Assembly (NCBI RefSeq): GCF_964187505.1
Contig: NZ_CAXLML010000193.1
Coordinates: forward strand, 1-8,980
Length of the DNA: 8,980 nt
Direction: 5' to 3'
Source of the DNA: Chordibacter forsetii
GTDB taxonomy: Bacteria; Verrucomicrobiota; Verrucomicrobiia; Opitutales; Seribacteraceae
The notes below the pieces were generated by a model, which saw nothing but the letters and a program-made list of their open reading frames with translations, was not told the DNA's origin and did no database searches. The position numbers and the translations under genes were made by a program. Of this stretch, positions 5,987 to 8,980 are shown piece after piece. Positions within the stretch are counted from its first letter, which is position 1, and each line of letters starts with the position of its first letter.

Positions 5987-6802
5987 ATGAAGAATTCTCA
6001 AATCCATCCCACTGCTCTTATAGAAGAGGGCGTCAGTATTGGTGCTCAGGTAACTGTCGATGCCTATGCTATTATTGAAAATGGTGCCAAGGTTGGAGAT
6101 GGTTGCCATATCCATTCGCATGCTGTCATCAAAAAATACGCAGTACTTGGACGGGGCGTGGAGGTCGGGCACTTTGCTGTGGTTGGTGGGGATCCCCAGC
6201 ACTTGGGTTTTGATCGTTCCATTTCATCAAGCGTAGTTTTAGAAGATGATGTTCGCTTGGGAGAGGGAGTTACTCTCCACCGTTCCATTGAAAAAGGTGG
6301 TGAGACTAGGGTGGGGAAGAACTGCTTTCTTATGGGTTATTCTCATGTTGCTCATGATTGCTCACTTGGTGAAAGGGTGGTACTTGCAAATGGGGCACTC
6401 CTTGGTGGCCATGTAAGCGTGGCTAGGGATGTTTTTCTGGGTGGTGGGGCAGCTGTTCACCAATTTGTACGAATCGGACAGGGTGCTATGATTGGTGGTT
6501 TGTCAGAAATATCGTTGGACATCCCCCCCCAGGTTTTGGTTTCCGGTAGAAATTTAATTTCCGGGCTCAATCTTATTGGAATGAAACGTCGGAAAATTCC
6601 CCCATCCGCAGTTTCTGAAGTCAAAAATTGTTTTCTTGAGCTCATGCAAAATGGAAACTTAAAAAAAATAGCGAAAGAAATACTCAATAGGAAACCAAGT
6701 CCATCCGGAGATGTAACTTTAGATTTTTTAAATTTCTTTCTCACGGGCAAACGCGGTTTTGCCCGACTCTCCAAGAAAAAATCACCTCAAGTGGATGGAT
6801 GA
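5987..6802 (+). CDS. lpxA: UDP-N-acetylglucosamine O-acyltransferase
   Basis: LpxA transfers a 3-hydroxyacyl chain from acyl carrier protein to the 3-OH of UDP-GlcNAc, the first step of lipid A synthesis, as a cytoplasmic trimer. The 271 residues start with IHPTALIEEGVSIG and continue as left-handed beta-helix hexapeptide repeats to about 187, followed by a helical C-terminal domain. GGDPQHLGF (67-75), VTLHRS (95-100), SHVAHDC (119-125) and VHQF (157-160) match the family. The catalytic base is H123 (E. coli H125). H141 and H158 align with E. coli H144 and H160. G171 aligns with E. coli G173, the ruler residue that admits a long acyl chain. This suggests, by inference, a long-chain preference. 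A run of eight C (6523-6530) encodes the end of DIPP (178-181). Neighbouring lpxD, fabZ and lpxB are absent. A paralogue elsewhere cannot be excluded. Confidence 0.95.
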   Translation: MKNSQIHPTALIEEGVSIGAQVTVDAYAIIENGAKVGDGCHIHSHAVIKKYAVLGRGVEVGHFAVVGGDPQHLGFDRSISSSVVLEDDVRLGEGVTLHRSIEKGGETRVGKNCFLMGYSHVAHDCSLGERVVLANGALLGGHVSVARDVFLGGGAAVHQFVRIGQGAMIGGLSEISLDIPPQVLVSGRNLISGLNLIGMKRRKIPPSAVSEVKNCFLELMQNGNLKKIAKEILNRKPSPSGDVTLDFLNFFLTGKRGFARLSKKKSPQVDG

Positions 6803-6804
6803 AA

Positions 6805-6833
6805 TTGCCATGACCATACAACAGGAGTATTAA
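6805..6833 (+). promoter_or_regulatory. possible promoter of the iron-sulfur carrier gene
   Basis: TTGCCA (6805-6810, 5 of 6 to -35) and TATTAA (6828-6833, 4 of 6 to -10) are separated by 17 nt in the 43-nt gap after lpxA. The start codon follows 12 nt after the -10, so a transcript from here would be nearly leaderless. GGAG at 6824-6827 is 18 nt from the ATG, too far to serve as its ribosome binding site. Confidence 0.25.
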
Positions 6834-6845
6834 ATATTCATAGGT

Positions 6846-7205
6846 ATGCTTACAGAAGTTGATTATTTACAGGCCAATGAAAAATTGGTTCGGCTCACTG
6901 CCAAAGCAGCCGAAAAGATATCTCAGCTAATTGACCGTGAAAATTCGGGTAATTATCTTCGGATTCGCATTACAGGAGGTGGTTGTAATGGACTTTCCTA
7001 CAAAATGAAATTTGTAGAGGTTGGCAAAGCGGGAGACTTATTTGTTGAGAGCCAAGGCTCTGGTGTTTTGGTAGATTCTAAGACTGCCCTTTATTTGCGT
7101 GGTACTACTTTGGATTACTCGGATCAATTGGTGGCAGGTGGGTTCAAGTTTTCCAATCCCAATGCAAAAGCAAGTTGTAGCTGTGGTGAAAGCTTTAATC
7201 TCTAA
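6846..7205 (+). CDS. A-type iron-sulfur carrier protein (IscA/SufA/ErpA family)
   Basis: A-type carriers accept Fe-S clusters from the ISC or SUF scaffold and pass them to target apoproteins in the cytoplasm. The 119 residues show the HesB/IscA fold. LTAKAAEKISQLI (17-29) is the first helix. LRIRITGGGCNGLSYKM (38-54) carries the first conserved cysteine, C47. VDSKTALYLRGTTLDY (76-91) is the usual central segment, and FSNPNAKASCSCGESF (102-117) carries C111 and C113. These three cysteines are the standard cluster ligands. The N-terminus is about ten residues longer than in compact homologues. Whether it is IscA, SufA or ErpA cannot be decided from one protein without isc or suf neighbours; the NPN-A-x-x-C-x-C ending is common to all three, so no symbol is given. 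It lies 43 nt after lpxA and 108 nt before infC. Confidence 0.93.
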   Translation: MLTEVDYLQANEKLVRLTAKAAEKISQLIDRENSGNYLRIRITGGGCNGLSYKMKFVEVGKAGDLFVESQGSGVLVDSKTALYLRGTTLDYSDQLVAGGFKFSNPNAKASCSCGESFNL

Positions 7206-7227
7206 ATGTTTAATTTGTAATTAAATG

Positions 7228-7256
7228 TTGCAAAGGGGTTAACTAGGTAGGATAAA
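7228..7256 (+). promoter_or_regulatory. possible promoter of infC-crcB
   Basis: TTGCAA (7228-7233) and GATAAA (7251-7256) are each 4 of 6 to consensus with a 17-nt spacer, in the 108-nt gap between the iron-sulfur carrier gene and infC. The predicted leader is about 50 nt, AT-rich, and shows no Shine-Dalgarno sequence and no clear strong hairpin. This is the longest gap within the plus-strand core-gene run, so a separate promoter here makes sense. Confidence 0.3.
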
Positions 7257-7313
7257 TCAGGTTATTATTTTTTAAATTTCTCTCAACCTTTATGCATAAA
7301 TCAAACTAACCAC

Positions 7314-7973
7314 ATGGCTCCTTCACCACGTGGTAAAAATAATAAAAGGCGGTTTAACAACCGCAATTATATCCGAAAAAACGATAAGATCCGTGCTCGT
7401 GAGATACGCGTGATCGGAGCAGATGGTGAAATGCTGGGGGTTATGCCTCCAGAAGAAGCACTAAAAATTGCTAAAAGCCATGCCTTAGACCTAGTCGAGG
7501 TTGCTGCCAATGCCCAACCTCCAGTCTGTAGAATTCTTGAATTTGGTAAGTATAAATACGAACTGAGTAAGAATAAGAAGAACAAGGAGAAAGTGGCTAA
7601 GCGAGTCAAGGAAGCCAAGTTTAGGCCAAGGATTGAAGAGCACGATTACGTAACCAAGTTGCGACGATCTGAAAGGTTTTTACACCAAGGAAATAAATTA
7701 AAGGTTACCTTGATGTTTCGCGGTCGAGAGATGGAGCATATCAATATAGGTATGGATGTTGTCCGTCGTGCCATCAAAGACTTATCGGGAGTTGGTCGTC
7801 CTGATGACCAACCCAAATTAAACGGACGTTTCATTATCGTTAGTCTTTCGCCACTTCCCCAAACTCAGCGTGTTTTAAAATACAACAGTGTAGAAGAAGC
7901 TGAAACCGAGGTTGAGGAGGAGGAAGACGAGGATGAAGTCGAAGAAACCGTTGAAGAGGTAACCGAGGGCTAA
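7314..7973 (+). CDS. infC: translation initiation factor IF-3
   Basis: IF-3 binds the 30S subunit, prevents 50S joining and checks start codon-initiator tRNA pairing. The 219 residues contain a basic N-terminal extension (1-22), the IF3-N domain (about 23-93, with IRAREIRVIGADGEMLGVM and LDLVEVAANAQPPVCRI), a basic linker helix (84-101), and the IF3-C domain (about 97-182, with KFRPRIEEHDY, LKVTLMFRGREMEH and GMDVV). E. coli IF-3 is about 180 residues. Here the extra length is mainly a C-terminal tail (193-219) with 17 acidic residues in 27. The start is ATG, not the AUU/AUC/AUA used for autoregulation in many bacteria. An in-frame ATA exists at 7296, but nothing favours it. rpmI and rplT, the usual downstream partners, are not next; crcB follows after 22 nt. 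Confidence 0.97.
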   Translation: MAPSPRGKNNKRRFNNRNYIRKNDKIRAREIRVIGADGEMLGVMPPEEALKIAKSHALDLVEVAANAQPPVCRILEFGKYKYELSKNKKNKEKVAKRVKEAKFRPRIEEHDYVTKLRRSERFLHQGNKLKVTLMFRGREMEHINIGMDVVRRAIKDLSGVGRPDDQPKLNGRFIIVSLSPLPQTQRVLKYNSVEEAETEVEEEEDEDEVEETVEEVTEG

Positions 7974-7995
7974 CGCTTTTCGGTCCCGATCGCAG

Positions 7996-8358
7996 ATGGG
8001 GATTAAATTTTTTTTACTGGTTGGGTTAGGCGGTGCGTTAGGTTCTGTATTCCGAGCTTTACTCTCTTACGCATTCAGCAACCATTCCCCAGTAGCAACC
8101 GTACTCGCAAATCTTGGGGGAGCCTTTCTAATTGGTTACCTAGTAAAATGGGGAGCTAATCATACTGGGGGAGAATTATTCCGAGCCTTTTGGATTATTG
8201 GTATATGTGGTGGGTTCACCACTTTTTCAACTTTCGGACTAGACCTATATGGATTACTTCAGAAAGGTTCCTGGTTACCAGCAACTAGCTATTTTTTGGC
8301 TAATTTTTTTGGCACTTTGATTTTTATTTGGTTGGGGTTCAGAACGGCAAGTTTCTAG
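7996..8358 (+). CDS. crcB: fluoride ion channel CrcB/Fluc
   Basis: CrcB (Fluc) forms a dual-topology dimeric fluoride channel in the inner membrane that relieves fluoride toxicity. The 120 residues, a normal length, hold four hydrophobic helices (about 4-25, 32-52, 62-88 and 94-116). Family motifs are GLGGALGSVFR (10-20), a pore asparagine N39 in the ANLGGAFLIG segment, and GICGGFTTFSTF (69-80), which carries the phenylalanine box (F77, F80) and the threonine/serine residues that hold the central sodium ion. It starts 22 nt after infC without a Shine-Dalgarno sequence, so it probably depends on the infC transcript. There is no room between the two genes for a fluoride riboswitch. A likely terminator follows 18 nt after the stop. 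Confidence 0.95.
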   Translation: MGIKFFLLVGLGGALGSVFRALLSYAFSNHSPVATVLANLGGAFLIGYLVKWGANHTGGELFRAFWIIGICGGFTTFSTFGLDLYGLLQKGSWLPATSYFLANFFGTLIFIWLGFRTASF

Positions 8359-8376
8359 GCAAAGCTCCCGTTTCGT

Positions 8377-8398
8377 AGAATTCCATAGAATTCTTTTT
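8377..8398 (+). terminator. likely intrinsic terminator after crcB
   Basis: AGAATTC (8377-8383) pairs perfectly with GAATTCT (8388-8394) around a CATA loop, and five T run from 8394 to 8398. The layout is that of a Rho-independent terminator. The stem is short with only two G-C pairs, so it may be weak. The same bases read as a direct repeat of TAGAATTC with a CA between copies. It lies 18 nt after the crcB stop and before an unrelated secreted-protein gene, which supports the call. Confidence 0.5.
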
Positions 8399-8459
8399 CT
8401 ATAATTTAGATATTTATCTATTTCTTGCTCTAAGTAAGTATATTTGGAATATTAAAGGA

Positions 8460-8980
8460 GTGTATAAATTATACATAAGCCTTCTTTCTTTTATTGTTTT
8501 ATCTTCATTTTCTTGGGGAGGAGTTGCTGGAAACCCATTTCTCAGGCCAGGATCTAACCGTCCGCCTCCAACTATTAGTCCTCCGCCCCCGCCTCCTAAA
8601 CCAATGATTGATCCGGCATTTGCAAAGGAAGTTGAATTTCGGGGATATTTTCTACTCAAAGGCATTCCACATTTTTGTATTTTTAATAAAAAATCTAATT
8701 TTGGGGAATGGATAAAACTTAGCGAAAAAACTTACGAGGAATATAAAGCGCAAGCCTTTGACCTTAAAAGTGAGACCTTGACCCTTGCTTTTAATGGGCA
8801 GGATTTTACTTTGAGCCTAGAGCAATCGAAGTCTTCTCCCATTAGCTCCCCTAAAGTAACTGGGTTACCCAAAATAAAATTACCGTCCAGTGTTTCATCC
8901 ACTTCCAGTGGGAATAGAAAAGTGATGCCAGCTAAGCCTAAATCCGCACCGAAGTTGCCCGACTGGTTGGCCAATCGTGT
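8460..8980 (+). CDS. secreted proline-rich protein of unknown function, partial (C-terminus beyond window)
   Basis: An open frame runs from GTG 8460 to the window edge, 173 whole codons. GTG is chosen because it gives a signal peptide: MYKLYISLLSFIVLSSFSWG, with cleavage likely near VAG (22-24). AAAGGAG at 8454-8460 overlaps the GTG itself, so it cannot be a normally spaced Shine-Dalgarno sequence. After a proline-rich spacer (PPPTISPPPPPPKP, 35-48) comes a compact domain (about 55-122) with EFRGYFLLKG, HFCIFNKKSNFGEWIKLSE, and TLTLAFNGQDFTLSLEQ. It looks like a small all-beta domain. I recall similar unnamed domains in secreted Opitutae proteins, but I cannot assign a function. From about 123 the sequence is Ser/Pro/Lys-rich and low-complexity. 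The opposite-strand frames here lack such features. Export is well supported; the exact start is less so. Confidence 0.7.
   Translation, partial: MYKLYISLLSFIVLSSFSWGGVAGNPFLRPGSNRPPPTISPPPPPPKPMIDPAFAKEVEFRGYFLLKGIPHFCIFNKKSNFGEWIKLSEKTYEEYKAQAFDLKSETLTLAFNGQDFTLSLEQSKSSPISSPKVTGLPKIKLPSSVSSTSSGNRKVMPAKPKSAPKLPDWLANR

Noticed and set aside
6457..6774. 105-codon minus-strand frame inside lpxA
   Set aside because: It lies wholly antisense to a well-conserved gene and its translation shows no family features.
6834..6836. ATA as an alternative start of the iron-sulfur carrier, 6 nt after GGAG
   Set aside because: ATA starts are essentially limited to infC-type cases and the ATG at 6846 gives a normal family N-terminus.
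7209..7225. TTTAATT-TGT-AATTAAA hairpin after the iron-sulfur carrier gene as a terminator
   Set aside because: The stem is entirely A-T and no T-tract follows, so it would be too weak to terminate transcription.
7974..7995. Fluoride riboswitch directly upstream of crcB
   Set aside because: The gap after infC is only 22 nt, far shorter than the riboswitch aptamer.
8414..8665. 83-codon minus-strand frame rich in glycine near the right edge
   Set aside because: The glycine run is the reverse complement of the polyproline codons of the plus-strand secreted protein.

Overview
The window (roughly mid-GC, all but one gene on the + strand) looks chromosomal and most likely comes from a marine-type member of the Verrucomicrobiota (Opitutae/Puniceicoccales-like). 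The phylum call is inference. It rests on a secreted YdjY-like protein next to squalene-cyclase-like repeat proteins, on several secreted or cytoplasmic proteins that resemble verrucomicrobial families without names, on a lipid A gene (so a Gram-negative envelope), and on the near-total lack of placed Shine-Dalgarno sequences. No mobile element, rRNA, tRNA or CRISPR array was seen.

Left region (1-3225): a minus-strand gene that runs off the left edge encodes a single-pass membrane protein with an acidic N-terminus. It diverges from a three-gene + strand cluster encoding exported proteins: a YdjY-domain protein (775-1467), an alpha/alpha-toroid (prenyltransferase/squalene-oxidase repeat) protein without a cyclase catalytic motif (1485-2645), and a small cysteine-rich protein of unknown function whose start overlaps the toroid gene (2635-3225). 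This is the least explained part of the window and the best candidate for an undescribed envelope system.

Centre (3280-6802): a tightly packed run of ftsY (SRP receptor GTPase), aroB (3-dehydroquinate synthase), an unrecognised conserved-looking cytoplasmic protein, and lpxA (first step of lipid A synthesis). Gaps are 5 to 26 nt. A 9-bp inverted repeat runs from the aroB stop codon into the start codon of the unknown gene.

Right region (6846-8980): an A-type iron-sulfur carrier (IscA/ErpA/SufA family), then a 108-nt gap with a possible promoter, infC (IF-3 with a long acidic tail), crcB (fluoride channel) 22 nt downstream, a likely intrinsic terminator, and a partial gene for a secreted proline-rich protein that runs off the right edge. 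The core genes are housekeeping (protein targeting, aromatic amino acids, lipid A, Fe-S clusters, translation initiation, fluoride resistance). Their neighbourhood is unusual: infC lacks rpmI-rplT directly after it and lpxA lacks lpxD/fabZ/lpxB beside it.
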